Shown here one piece after another: positions 1 to 7,377 of a DNA stretch of 29,957 bases. The stretch is taken from positions 1 to 29,957 of the forward strand of contig JBKCGB010000204.1 of NCBI GenBank assembly GCA_046303375.1. The letters run 5' to 3'. The stretch's first letter is position 1, and each line of letters opens with the position of its first letter. The notes beneath the pieces were generated by a model. The model did no database searches. It was not told where the DNA came from and worked only from the letters and a program-made list of their open reading frames with translations. The position numbers and the translations under genes were made by a program. Source of the stretch: UBA965 sp046303375 (GTDB lineage Bacteria; Chloroflexota; Chloroflexia; Chloroflexales; Roseiflexaceae).

Positions 1-110
1 CCCGTGCCACCATCCGCTGTATCCCCAACGATCAGCCCGGTGGTAGCGGCACCTGCATCTATACGGGCAAACCGGCCACCAAAATCGCCATCTTTGCCCG
101 CTCCTACTAG
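1..110 (+). CDS. proS: Proline--tRNA ligase, C-terminal end (partial)
   Basis: Only the last 35 codons and the TAG stop (108-110) are present; the reading frame starts at base 3. The visible tail has two cysteines (RCIP and TCIYTGKPA) and ends in IFARSY. This matches the C-terminal zinc-binding-like domain of archaeal/class-III type ProRS, which characteristically ends in a buried tyrosine after a GKPA-type turn followed by an aliphatic-Phe-Ala-(Arg/Lys) stretch. The enzyme charges tRNA-Pro with proline in the cytoplasm. A strong hairpin terminator follows directly. Identification rests on a short tail recognised from memory of the family, so the call is likely but not certain. Confidence 0.72.
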   Translation, partial: RATIRCIPNDQPGGSGTCIYTGKPATKIAIFARSY

Positions 111-125
111 GGGAGCCAGCGACCG

Positions 126-157
126 ACAGCGGTGTGCGACAAATCGCACACCGCTGT
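126..157 (+). terminator. Intrinsic terminator of proS
   Basis: A perfect 14-bp stem (126-139 with 144-157) has a CAAA tetraloop and runs into a short T-run (157-160). It lies 15 bases after the proS stop and 25 bases before the next start codon, so downstream expression needs readthrough or a promoter that I could not see. Confidence 0.85.
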
Positions 158-181
158 TTTGTCCATATAGGAGGTCTTTGG

Positions 182-961
182 ATGACAACCATTCGTGCCC
201 TCGAAGGACAGTACAAAACACGCATCTCGCTCTTGTGGCAACCCCTCGACGGATCCCCTGCCACTGCCTACCACGCCGAGCGCCAGGTCAAAACCGCCAG
301 CATCATCAAACTCCCCCTCCTCGTGCATGCCGCCCTACTCGTCGATGCCGGTCAGCTCAGCTGGTCACAGCGTGTGCCGTATCACACCACAGACACCGTG
401 CCCGGCATGGGCATCTTGCGCTATCTGGATGCGGGAATTACCCCAACCGTGCGTGATTTGTGCGTACTTATGACGATTATTTCTGACAATACAGCCACAA
501 ATATGCTTATTGATTTGCTGGGAATCGATGCCATTAATGAACGAATTCATGCGCTCGGTATGACGCAGACGCGCCTCAATCGCAAAGTATTCAGTCCCAA
601 TACACCAGCGTGCCTGCCGTGGGGCTTGGGAGTCACCACTGCCCGCGATGTGGTGCACTTGCTGACCGGGATAGCCACGGGCATGATTGGCACAGTCGAG
701 ACCAACACCTTTCTCAATCAGACACTCGCCCAGCAACTCGATCGCGTCGGCTTCCCACGCGGGTTGCCCACAGGGTGGCAGTATGCCGGCAAAACGGGCT
801 CAGATGACGATTTGCGCAACGACTGCGGGATTTTGACGCGCCCTGATGGCAGTCGCATCGTGGCTGCCTGTTTCGCCCAAGACATGGCCGAACATCCTGG
901 TGGCATCAATCACCCTGGGCTGATGGCGCTGGGTGAAGTCGCCCGCATTATGTGTCACTAG
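182..961 (+). CDS. Serine hydrolase, class A beta-lactamase fold, without Glu166 motif
   Basis: A 259-residue protein with the class A serine beta-lactamase/PBP fold motifs in order: SIIK (Ser40 nucleophile, Lys43), SDN (101-103) and KTG (204-206). The start at 182 is fixed by AGGAGG at 169-174; an in-frame upstream ATG at 134 lies inside the proS terminator hairpin. No signal peptide or lipobox is visible, so the product is probably cytoplasmic unless exported by another route. The omega-loop ExxLN motif that supplies the deacylating Glu of true class A beta-lactamases is not recognisable: the region reads RLNRKVFSPNTP. I therefore infer a beta-lactamase-related serine hydrolase or esterase rather than a resistance enzyme. 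It is followed by the GNAT gene after a 13-base gap, suggesting co-transcription. Confidence 0.85.
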   Translation: MTTIRALEGQYKTRISLLWQPLDGSPATAYHAERQVKTASIIKLPLLVHAALLVDAGQLSWSQRVPYHTTDTVPGMGILRYLDAGITPTVRDLCVLMTIISDNTATNMLIDLLGIDAINERIHALGMTQTRLNRKVFSPNTPACLPWGLGVTTARDVVHLLTGIATGMIGTVETNTFLNQTLAQQLDRVGFPRGLPTGWQYAGKTGSDDDLRNDCGILTRPDGSRIVAACFAQDMAEHPGGINHPGLMALGEVARIMCH

Positions 962-974
962 CACGAGGTTTGCC

Positions 975-1949
975 ATGCGCCGCATGCCCCATTTACACGA
1001 TGACCAGATTCTTATTCGCCCCTTTGTGGTGAGCGACACGGTCGTCGTCGCAGCTATTTTTGGTATGGAAACAGCACAAGCACAGGCCTGGTTGGACTAC
1101 AACATCGCCAACGAGCAGATGCTGGCGCGCCTCGATCAACCACCCTATGGCGAGCGCGCCATCGTGCGGCGTTGTGACGACGTGGTGGTTGGCGCCATCG
1201 GGCTCGTACCATGTGTCGACGTCTATGGGCAGGTCGGGATTGGTGCCAATGACGGTTATACACATGCCGAAGTAGGTATGTTTTGGCATGTACTCCCCAC
1301 ATATCGTCGCCTCGGCTACGCCACTGCGGCAGCGCACCTGTTGCTGGCAGACGCCTGTAGCAGCCTCGGCTTGCGGCGCGTGATTGCGACGACCGAATAC
1401 GACAACGTGGCATCACAAGCCGTGATGCGCCGTATCGGCATGGAGCTCCGTACCAATCCACAGCAGACACCACCATGGCTCCAAGTCGTCGGTGTGTATG
1501 CGCCGCAACGACAGCGCCAAACGCTCCACGACGGCATGTATTTGCGCCCTATCGTCCTCGCCGATCTGCCTGCACTCATCGCGTTATGGCACATCGCAGG
1601 GTTGGCGATTAGTCCTACGGACACCGAACTCGGCATCCGCCGTCATCTCAGCATCTCTGGTCATCTCGCCGTGGTGGTGTGTGCTGCCGACGATACAATT
1701 ATTGCGTCGGTACTGGCCAGCGACGACGGGCGCCGCGGCTGGCTCAACCATCTGGCCGTCCATCCGGCATATCAAGGGCGTGGGCTAGGTACATTCCTCG
1801 TGAACGAGACGATTACACGCCTGCGTGCCCAAGGCTGTGAAAAACTCAATTTGCTGGTACGCAATGAGAATGCCCAGGTGTGTGCCTTTTATGAGGCGCT
1901 CGGATTTGGCTATGACGGAGTGACCTATATGACCAAGTGGATTAAATAG
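975..1949 (+). CDS. Tandem double-domain GNAT N-acetyltransferase
   Basis: A 324-residue protein with two GNAT folds in tandem. The N-terminal half resembles RimJ/RimL-type acetyltransferases (acetyl-CoA loop around YRRLGYATAA, then EYDNVASQAVMRRIGM). The C-terminal half has the canonical pyrophosphate-binding loop YQGRGLGTFL followed by NENAQVCAFYEALGF. Both halves keep the Q/RxxGxG/A signature, so both may bind acetyl-CoA; the acceptor (amine, antibiotic or protein N-terminus) cannot be told. Start 975 is preferred because GAGG at 965-968 is correctly spaced; the ATG at 933 would overlap the previous gene. The next gene begins 2 bases after the stop, so translation is probably coupled. Confidence 0.88.
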   Translation: MRRMPHLHDDQILIRPFVVSDTVVVAAIFGMETAQAQAWLDYNIANEQMLARLDQPPYGERAIVRRCDDVVVGAIGLVPCVDVYGQVGIGANDGYTHAEVGMFWHVLPTYRRLGYATAAAHLLLADACSSLGLRRVIATTEYDNVASQAVMRRIGMELRTNPQQTPPWLQVVGVYAPQRQRQTLHDGMYLRPIVLADLPALIALWHIAGLAISPTDTELGIRRHLSISGHLAVVVCAADDTIIASVLASDDGRRGWLNHLAVHPAYQGRGLGTFLVNETITRLRAQGCEKLNLLVRNENAQVCAFYEALGFGYDGVTYMTKWIK

Positions 1950-1951
1950 CC

Positions 1952-2836
1952 ATGCCTGTGCGCGTTTTCTATGCCATACTGACACTGTGGGTATGCGTGG
2001 CATGCACATCCGTATCAGATGGACAAACCATCGTCGTCGATGATAGTGCACGTGATATCACCCATACCCTTGCGCTGACCATCAACAACGCCACGTCCAG
2101 CACGAACCAAGCAGTCAGTGGTCAGCTCGTGCTCACGAGTCGCACATACGGTGATACGCGCCGTCTTTCGCTACGCAGTAGTGGCACGATTACGCCGAAT
2201 TGGCTCATCCCATATGGGGGCGCACTGACCATTATTACGACTCCCACTGACACGTGGCTCGTTGATGATGGATGTGTGCGTGATGGCAGTATGCTCCCCA
2301 TCATCACCATGCGTGATATTTTGGGACCACTCACCGGCTTTCTACCAGATGGCGATACACTGACAAGCCAGCAGCGGGGTGCCAGCTGGCAACGCCTACA
2401 GGCACAGGCGCAACGCAACACGGCAGGGCAACTTACCACACTCACCGGCACCGGCACCGGCAAACTGTTACTTCCTGGTGGCGATGTCATTCGCGGTGAT
2501 ATTCGCTGGGACTACCACACGAATGACGACCGTAGTGCAATTGTGATACCATCACACTGTAGTGATACGGTGTATGCATCCCTGTCATTACCCACTTCTT
2601 GGCAAAATCGGCGCCCATACGGTGGTGCCATACTCGCCGAAACAACCCTGCCGCTCGCACAGGTCGCGCCCGAACTCGTGGCGTGGCTAATCACCGATGG
2701 TTGGCAGGCACACATCCTTCAGCAAGATATGCAGCAAGTGGTGATCGAGGCTAGCGCACAGACTGCGACCGTACGCATCTTTCTCGCTACCAATTCCCAA
2801 CTCGGAGTAGATTTGACCATGGTTATACAGCCATAA
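1952..2836 (+). CDS. Putative exported lipoprotein, function unknown
   Basis: A 294-residue protein that I do not recognise. The N-terminus is short and hydrophobic (residues 1-17) and ends in CVAC, which resembles a lipobox but has Cys instead of Leu at -3; lipidation at Cys18 is plausible but not certain. The mature part is rich in Thr/Ser/Leu with alternating beta-type patterns. It has only two further Cys residues (DDGC and SHCSD), which could form a disulfide outside the cell. The overall pattern recalls LolA/LppX-like carrier folds, but no diagnostic motif supports that. No clear Shine-Dalgarno is seen; the start lies 2 bases after the GNAT stop. A TGTGTG hexapeptide is encoded by a three-copy hexamer. 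Confidence 0.65.
   Translation: MPVRVFYAILTLWVCVACTSVSDGQTIVVDDSARDITHTLALTINNATSSTNQAVSGQLVLTSRTYGDTRRLSLRSSGTITPNWLIPYGGALTIITTPTDTWLVDDGCVRDGSMLPIITMRDILGPLTGFLPDGDTLTSQQRGASWQRLQAQAQRNTAGQLTTLTGTGTGKLLLPGGDVIRGDIRWDYHTNDDRSAIVIPSHCSDTVYASLSLPTSWQNRRPYGGAILAETTLPLAQVAPELVAWLITDGWQAHILQQDMQQVVIEASAQTATVRIFLATNSQLGVDLTMVIQP
2443..2460 (+). repeat. Three-copy CACCGG hexamer inside the lipoprotein gene
   Basis: CACCGG occurs three times in perfect tandem and encodes alternating Thr-Gly. Copy-number change would keep the reading frame because the unit is 6 bases. Confidence 0.7.
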
Positions 2837-2870
2837 TGGACTACTGTCGCAATACAAAGGAGAGCTCGCA

Positions 2871-3782
2871 ATGCGTATTATTGTAACCCTACTCAAGTGG
2901 ATTATTGGTATTCTCATCGGCAGTATCGTGGTGATTGCTGCATCGGTTATCATCGACCGCAGTGTCGGCGTCAATCGCCTCGACGGCATCACCAACACAG
3001 TCATCCCCAACGGGAGCAATCCGGCGATTCGCGCGTATGTGGCACGTCCGAATGGCACAGGTCCGTTCCCCGTTGTCATCATGGTCCACGAATGGTGGGG
3101 GCTCAAATCAGAAATTGTGGGCAAAGCGGATGCACTCGCCCAAGATGGCTACATTGTGGTTGCACCCAATCTGTTTCGCAATAACACCACCGATTGGTTT
3201 CCCACCGCCATTTGGCAAGTCAGTACCACACCCACCACCCAAATCGATGCAGACCTCGATGCAGTGATGTTGTGGATTCAAAACCAGCCCGATGCAGATG
3301 ACCAAAAAGTGGCGATTATGGGATTTTGTTTTGGGGGTGGCACCGCGATTCGCTATAGTGTACACACGCCGAGTATTATAGCGACAGCCGTCTTTTATGG
3401 CTCAACCATCAATGATCCTGCATTGCTTGCCCAGGTAAAGGGGCCCGTTCTCGGGATTTTTGGCGCCGACGATACCATGATCCCCATCAGCGAAGTCAAT
3501 GCGTTCGAAGATGGTCTCAATGCGGCAGGTATCCCCAATGAAATCACCATCTATGCAGGTGAGGGGCATGCATTTGTCAAAAGCATGGACGACATTGCCA
3601 AAGGTGGCAATCAGCAAAAAGCTTGGGAGCAACTCCGTGGTTTCCTCAGAAATGCCTTAAACGGGAGTGCATCGACAGGACGTATTATCCCCATGGCCAA
3701 TCGCCCTAGCACACCACAACCGTTCCATGCGGCACAACTGTTACATTTATGGGTATGTAACCGTACGACGGCACAATGGTAA
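2871..3782 (+). CDS. Membrane-anchored dienelactone hydrolase family protein
   Basis: A 303-residue alpha/beta-hydrolase of the dienelactone hydrolase (DLH) family. A hydrophobic segment at residues 4-28 probably anchors the domain outside the cytoplasmic membrane. The DLH triad is visible: Cys153 in GFCFGGG, Asp200 in GADD and His233 in GEGHAF, plus Glu74 in HEWWG, which in DLH interacts with the nucleophilic Cys. The true substrate is unknown; DLH homologues hydrolyse lactones or esters. After the fold ends near residue 262 there is a tail of about 40 residues with no homology that I can name. Start 2871 has AAAGGAG upstream. The gene probably belongs to the unit starting at 182, as the gap to the lipoprotein is 34 bases. 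Confidence 0.88.
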   Translation: MRIIVTLLKWIIGILIGSIVVIAASVIIDRSVGVNRLDGITNTVIPNGSNPAIRAYVARPNGTGPFPVVIMVHEWWGLKSEIVGKADALAQDGYIVVAPNLFRNNTTDWFPTAIWQVSTTPTTQIDADLDAVMLWIQNQPDADDQKVAIMGFCFGGGTAIRYSVHTPSIIATAVFYGSTINDPALLAQVKGPVLGIFGADDTMIPISEVNAFEDGLNAAGIPNEITIYAGEGHAFVKSMDDIAKGGNQQKAWEQLRGFLRNALNGSASTGRIIPMANRPSTPQPFHAAQLLHLWVCNRTTAQW

Positions 3783-3796
3783 TGTAATGTAGGATG

Positions 3797-3825
3797 TAGG
3801 CAATTTGGTGCAACTATAGTACACT
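3797..3825 (+). promoter_or_regulatory. Possible promoter of the SPFH-nfeD unit
   Basis: TAGGCA (3797-3802) and TACACT (3820-3825) are separated by 17 bases, each matching four of six consensus positions. An alternative -10, TATAGT (3815-3820), has no good -35. The gap between the hydrolase and the SPFH gene (93 bases) is large enough for its own promoter. Confidence 0.3.
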
Positions 3826-3875
3826 AGAAGGCGTCTACTATTGCATGTGTCGGGCTAGATTTAGAGAGGGTAATC

Positions 3876-4784
3876 ATGGAAATTTTGTTTTGTTTGACGT
3901 TGTTGGTCATGTTGGCAATTGCATTTGTAATAATGGGAATCAAAATTGTCCCCCAAGGGTATGAATGGACGGTTGAGCGCCTTGGGCGCTTTCGTGTGGT
4001 GCTCAAGCCTGGCATGAGTATCATCATTCCCTTTGTTGACCGGATTGGTCGGCGTGTCAACGTGCAAGAGCAAGTGCTCGACATCCCCTCACAGATCGTC
4101 ATCACCCGCGATAACGCCACGGTACGCGTAGACGGCGTGCTCTTTTATCAAGTCTACGACACCAGTTTGGCGGCCTACCAAGTCTTTAACTTACAGGCCT
4201 CAATTATCAATCTCGCCTTGACCAACTTGCGTACCGCACTCGGGAGCATGGAGCTTGACGAAGTGTTGTCAAAACGTGACCAAATCAACACACATTTGCT
4301 CTCTGCGGTTGATCATGCCACCCAGTCGTGGGGCACCAAGGTCACCCGTGTTGACGTCAAAGATGTACTCCCACCCGAAGACATCACCCGTGCCATGGCC
4401 ATGCAGCTGACCGCTGACCGCGAAAAGCGCGCCAAAATCTTGTCTGCAGAAGGTATTCGTCAATCGCAAATCCTCGAGGCAGAGGGACAAAAGCAAGCCA
4501 AAATCCTCGAGGCCGAAGGTGACCTCGAAGCAGCACGCCGCCAAGCCGAAGCCCGCGAACGGTTGGCACAAGCTGAAGCCGAGGCAACTAAATCACTGGT
4601 GACTTCGGTAGGGAATGCAGAAGCCGCCTTACAGTACTTTGTAGCACAGCGGTATGTTGATGCCCTACAAAAGCTGGGTGATTCGCCAGCCGCGCGAATG
4701 ATTATCGTACCGACAGAGCTCAGCAACTTGGCTGGAATGATGACTGCGATTACTGAAACACTCAAGCAAACGGACAAGAAGTGA
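3876..4784 (+). CDS. SPFH/band-7 (stomatin/paraslipin-type) membrane protein
   Basis: A 302-residue SPFH-domain protein. Residues 1-22 form one N-terminal membrane segment; the band-7 domain follows (VPQGYEWTVERLGRF, then DIPSQIVITRDNATVRVDGV). An Ala/Glu/Arg/Gln-rich coiled coil occupies roughly residues 180-250, with repeated ILEAEG motifs. Length and order match QmcA/stomatin-like proteins, which oligomerise into membrane cages or microdomains and influence membrane fluidity and protein quality control. The start is preceded by a GAGAGGG sequence. The next gene, nfeD-like, overlaps the stop, which is the usual SPFH-NfeD operon arrangement and supports both calls. Confidence 0.93.
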   Translation: MEILFCLTLLVMLAIAFVIMGIKIVPQGYEWTVERLGRFRVVLKPGMSIIIPFVDRIGRRVNVQEQVLDIPSQIVITRDNATVRVDGVLFYQVYDTSLAAYQVFNLQASIINLALTNLRTALGSMELDEVLSKRDQINTHLLSAVDHATQSWGTKVTRVDVKDVLPPEDITRAMAMQLTADREKRAKILSAEGIRQSQILEAEGQKQAKILEAEGDLEAARRQAEARERLAQAEAEATKSLVTSVGNAEAALQYFVAQRYVDALQKLGDSPAARMIIVPTELSNLAGMMTAITETLKQTDKK

Positions 4785-5209
4785 TGTGGCAGCAGAGTTA
4801 CTTTTGGGGAGCAATCGGCATCATCCTGCTCATCACTGAGCTGTTTATTCCAGGGGTGTATGCGCTATGGATCGGTATTGCAGCACTTGCAACCGCAGCT
4901 ATGGCACTCGTGTTTCCTGCATTAGACGTATGGCTACTGTTAGTATTTGCGGTTCTCACCATCGCAAGTGCGCTCGTAGGCAACCGTCTTTATGCACGCT
5001 TCAATAGTGACCAGAATCAACTCAACAATATGCAGACCATGTTGATTGGACAGCATGGTAAGTGTATCGCCGTAGGTGAGAACAACACGGTACGGATTCG
5101 CGTGAATGGTGTGGAATGGGCGGCCACTGCTGCCGATGTGGTGAGTGTGGCTGATAGCGTCGAAATCGTGGATTTCCAAGATGCTCGCCCTGTAGTGCGC
5201 CGTATCTAG
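4784..5209 (+). CDS. NfeD-like membrane protein
   Basis: A 141-residue short-form NfeD protein. It has about three hydrophobic segments (residues 5-22, 26-44 and 48-66) followed by a C-terminal OB-like domain with GQHGKCIAVG and RIRVNGVEWAA, typical of NfeD. There is no N-terminal ClpP-like protease domain, so this is the short class that partners with stomatins. The ATG at 4784 shares its A with the TGA stop of the SPFH gene; a GTG at 4781 is an alternative start. I infer that the two proteins form one membrane complex. A 16-bp hairpin follows. Confidence 0.92.
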   Translation: MWQQSYFWGAIGIILLITELFIPGVYALWIGIAALATAAMALVFPALDVWLLLVFAVLTIASALVGNRLYARFNSDQNQLNNMQTMLIGQHGKCIAVGENNTVRIRVNGVEWAATAADVVSVADSVEIVDFQDARPVVRRI

Positions 5210-5220
5210 ACCCTATATGC

Positions 5221-5257
5221 AACCACGGAGATGTGCGCGAGGCACATCTCCGTGGTT
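5221..5257 (+). terminator. Terminator hairpin after nfeD
   Basis: A perfect 16-bp stem (5221-5236 with 5242-5257) has a 5-base loop and begins 11 bases after the nfeD stop. Only three T follow (5256-5258), so this is a long-stem terminator with a weak U-tract. Confidence 0.75.
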
Positions 5258-5339
5258 TGTGCGTTGCACGCATATTGTTTTTCATCGATAATAAAAGAAT
5301 AAAGATGTTGACATTCTGCAGCAACCCACGGATATACAC

Positions 5340-5492
5340 ATGCTCGACGAGTTTTGGATGAGTGATTATACGAGACTCGAAGCCCACGATCGCCTGATGC
5401 TTGTTGTCACACCGATAGCATGGGATGCATTGCAACGGCAAATGCCGGATTCGCACCTCACGTATTTGACACCCCAAACGGTTCACGCATAA
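5340..5492 (+). CDS. Doubtful 50-residue ORF
   Basis: ATG at 5340 opens a 50-codon frame ending in TAA at 5490. The product begins MLDEFWMSDYTRLEAHD and includes MLVVTPIAWDAL; it is soluble, with no signal or membrane segment. No Shine-Dalgarno or promoter is visible and I recognise no family. It could be a small protein or the remnant of a larger gene. Confidence 0.2.
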   Translation: MLDEFWMSDYTRLEAHDRLMLVVTPIAWDALQRQMPDSHLTYLTPQTVHA

Positions 5493-5704
5493 GCAGCAGT
5501 GGTGCACGGGGACATATGACTGACCGACGCTCATGCAATCATGCACCGACCTGGTCATTTATGCGTATACGGTGTTGACTGAAGTCGTTGTGGACCGCTG
5601 TGATCACGCATTCTACATATCTATACAGTTTGTAGCATGTGTACTAAATAAATACAAAATGACCGTGATACATGTTTACTATCATCCATAAATTATTTGA
5701 TTAT

Positions 5705-5733
5705 TTGACGAAACGATACAAAAGTAGTACGAT
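5705..5733 (+). promoter_or_regulatory. Promoter of the MerR gene
   Basis: TTGACG (5705-5710) and TACGAT (5728-5733) are separated by 17 bases. The predicted start point near 5740 falls next to the palindrome at 5743-5756. Confidence 0.6.
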
Positions 5734-5782
5734 ACGAAAACGGGTACATATGTACCAGACTTCCATATACACAAAAGTAGTA
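5718..5782 (+). promoter_or_regulatory. Operator-like array: palindrome between two direct repeats
   Basis: A perfect 14-bp palindrome GGTACATATGTACC (5743-5756) lies midway between two identical 12-mers ACAAAAGTAGTA (5718-5729 and 5771-5782). The first repeat overlaps the -35/-10 spacer and -10 start; the second abuts the merR start codon. ACGATAC is also repeated (5713-5719, 5729-5735). Such symmetry suggests binding by the MerR protein itself (autoregulation), although the palindrome lies downstream of the -10 rather than in the spacer typical of MerR activation. Confidence 0.5.
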
Positions 5783-5786
5783 TTCC

Positions 5787-6299
5787 ATGAACCGTCAACT
5801 CATGACTATTCGCCAGTTAGCAGAGCGTGCTGGAGTTACCCAACGCACCATCCGTTATTACACCGACGAAGGACTCATTGATGCACCTGTTGACAAGGTG
5901 CGCATGCCGCGCTACACCGAACGTCATCTCCTGCAGTTGCAGGCGGCTGCCCATCTCAAGGCCAGCTACATGCCATTGCGTGTCATTCGCGCGCGACTTG
6001 CCGGGCTTGGTGATGACGAGCTCAATGAGCTGATTGGCAGTGTCCCGCATCCTGTGGCCGCAGTGGAAGAGTCTGGGGTCGCGTATGCAGTGGCGCAACA
6101 CTATGTGCCACCTGTTATTCAGGGCTCACATGCATATGCTGACACAGAAGTCAGCGAGGTTCCGGCTACCAGCACCGATACGCGCCGTTGGCACCGCGTC
6201 GTAATCGATGATGGCATCGAGCTCCACTTCCGTGATGATCGCCATATTGATGGTGGTGATTTGCGCCGCTTAAACGCCATGTTGCGCCGGCGCCCATAG
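5787..6299 (+). CDS. MerR-family transcriptional regulator
   Basis: A 170-residue protein with an N-terminal MerR winged helix-turn-helix: MTIRQLAERAGVTQRTIRYY (residues 6-25) and DEGLI, then the second helix pair ending RVIRARLAGL. The DNA-binding domain ends near residue 80. The C-terminal half is short and has no Cys cluster or recognised ligand domain, so metal sensing of the classical kind is unlikely. The distal end carries RRWHRVVIDDGIELHFRDD, which looks like a small beta-rich domain also seen in some uncharacterised MerR proteins. The start may be 5787 or 5802; neither has a clear ribosome site. The gene is flanked by long intergenic DNA, so it may control only itself or act elsewhere. 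Confidence 0.88.
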   Translation: MNRQLMTIRQLAERAGVTQRTIRYYTDEGLIDAPVDKVRMPRYTERHLLQLQAAAHLKASYMPLRVIRARLAGLGDDELNELIGSVPHPVAAVEESGVAYAVAQHYVPPVIQGSHAYADTEVSEVPATSTDTRRWHRVVIDDGIELHFRDDRHIDGGDLRRLNAMLRRRP

Positions 6300-6313
6300 A
6301 ACGCAACGTCCGC

Positions 6314-6343
6314 ACGCCCTCCGTGAAATTTCACGGGGGGCGT
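6314..6343. terminator. Bidirectional terminator between merR and the acidic-protein gene
   Basis: The inverted repeat pairs 6314-6328 with 6329-6343 (15 positions with one G-T wobble on the + strand transcript); the central AAATTT would form the loop. It lies between two convergent genes, and no long T-run is present on either side. Confidence 0.65.
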
Positions 6344-6350
6344 TGCTGTG

Positions 6351-7196
6351 TCATGGTAGTGGTGCACCGGGCACGTTGTAGTCGGGTGAGTCATCGTCAC
6401 TCGTCTGCGGCTCGATAATAGGGTTACCAAAAATATCAATTTTGTACCCTGGCGGTGGCGGTGGTTGCAATCCAAACAAGAGCTGGTATTCTTGGTTGGT
6501 CAGCTCGTGGTGGCAAGCATCACGCAACGCAGGTGACAGGTCTCCACACGCAAAATCATTGCGTTCGTGCGTGCCGTGCTGGTGATGTGACGAGATATTC
6601 CAGCCCATAAATACATCAAACGCATCGGCATCACTCATACCTGCAGCTGAATTATAGTACGGGTAATCATAGTCATCGCTGTCATCATCAGCGTCCAAAT
6701 CAACATCCAAATAATCGTCCTGAGATGGTGGTTCAACGCGTTCATCCGCATCGGATTCGTTGCCATCTGACGCTACTGCGGCATCAAGCTCCCACGTACG
6801 CTCGTCTAGACGGCCTGCCTGGGGGGTGCATGCCCACTGACAGTCACCCACGTTCCCCGTACCAGGGAAGCCCCCGTGCGCCAGTGCTTCTATGTCGACT
6901 TGGGTCGAAATACGGCTCACAAAGGCGGCGATTGTTGCCATGTCGAGCGTGGCATCGGATGAGGGCATGTGCATCTGCGTCATATGCACTTCGCGCCAGT
7001 CATCGAGTTTGGCATAGAGACGCGCCACCACATCGTAGGCATGTGCGGTATCCGTCATAATCTCACTAAAATGAATGTTGCTCAGCAGATTCTTGCGCGT
7101 GGCGTGCTGCGCATCACACGTCTCGACATAGATGTCAAACAACGCACGCTTGATCAGCGCAACCCGCATTAATACACGCATCGCATCATAGGTCAT
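6351..7196 (-). CDS. Acidic protein of unknown function
   Basis: A 281-residue protein that I do not recognise. The ATG at 7196 is preceded on the minus strand by AAGGAGGTG with ideal spacing, so it is almost certainly translated. Residues 1-110 look helical and ordered. Residues about 130-175 are extremely acidic, with runs such as DVDLDADDDSDDYDYPYY. The last 60 residues contain a Gln-Glu-Tyr segment (NQEYQLLFGLQ) followed by five prolines and GYKIDIFGNPI. There is no signal peptide or membrane segment. An acidic disordered centre between two ordered ends suggests a protein-interaction or nucleic-acid-mimic role, but that is speculation. It is transcribed divergently from the vWA gene across a shared AT-rich region. 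Confidence 0.8.
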   Translation of the reverse strand: MTYDAMRVLMRVALIKRALFDIYVETCDAQHATRKNLLSNIHFSEIMTDTAHAYDVVARLYAKLDDWREVHMTQMHMPSSDATLDMATIAAFVSRISTQVDIEALAHGGFPGTGNVGDCQWACTPQAGRLDERTWELDAAVASDGNESDADERVEPPSQDDYLDVDLDADDDSDDYDYPYYNSAAGMSDADAFDVFMGWNISSHHQHGTHERNDFACGDLSPALRDACHHELTNQEYQLLFGLQPPPPPGYKIDIFGNPIIEPQTSDDDSPDYNVPGAPLP

Positions 7197-7377
7197 GATA
7201 CACCTCCTTGTGGCAGTATGGTATTGGTGCTTGTATAATATTTTTGTTTACAGTAAAAATACGATTATCCTTTCTATTATACGTGAAATCAGTCATTTTG
7301 AATACGTGTTACGTTACTTTTTATAATATCATATCAATCGCTATTTTTCAAATGTGATTATAGTGCATTTTTTTGAT

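Larger units (their letters stand above)
5210..5786. other. Long intergenic stretch, mostly unexplained
   Basis: These 577 bases hold the nfeD terminator hairpin, one 50-codon ORF (5340-5492), a 52-codon ORF without a ribosome site (5533-5691) and the merR promoter/operator. AT content rises clearly after about 5600. No tRNA, repeat family or insertion-sequence end was recognised. The two short ORFs lie in different frames and could be remnants of one decayed gene, but I cannot name it. Confidence 0.5.

Noticed and set aside
4..456. Long open frame over the proS end and the hydrolase start
   Set aside because: It runs through the proS terminator hairpin and overlaps two well-supported genes in other frames; its composition (Pro/Arg-rich) is typical of a shadow frame.
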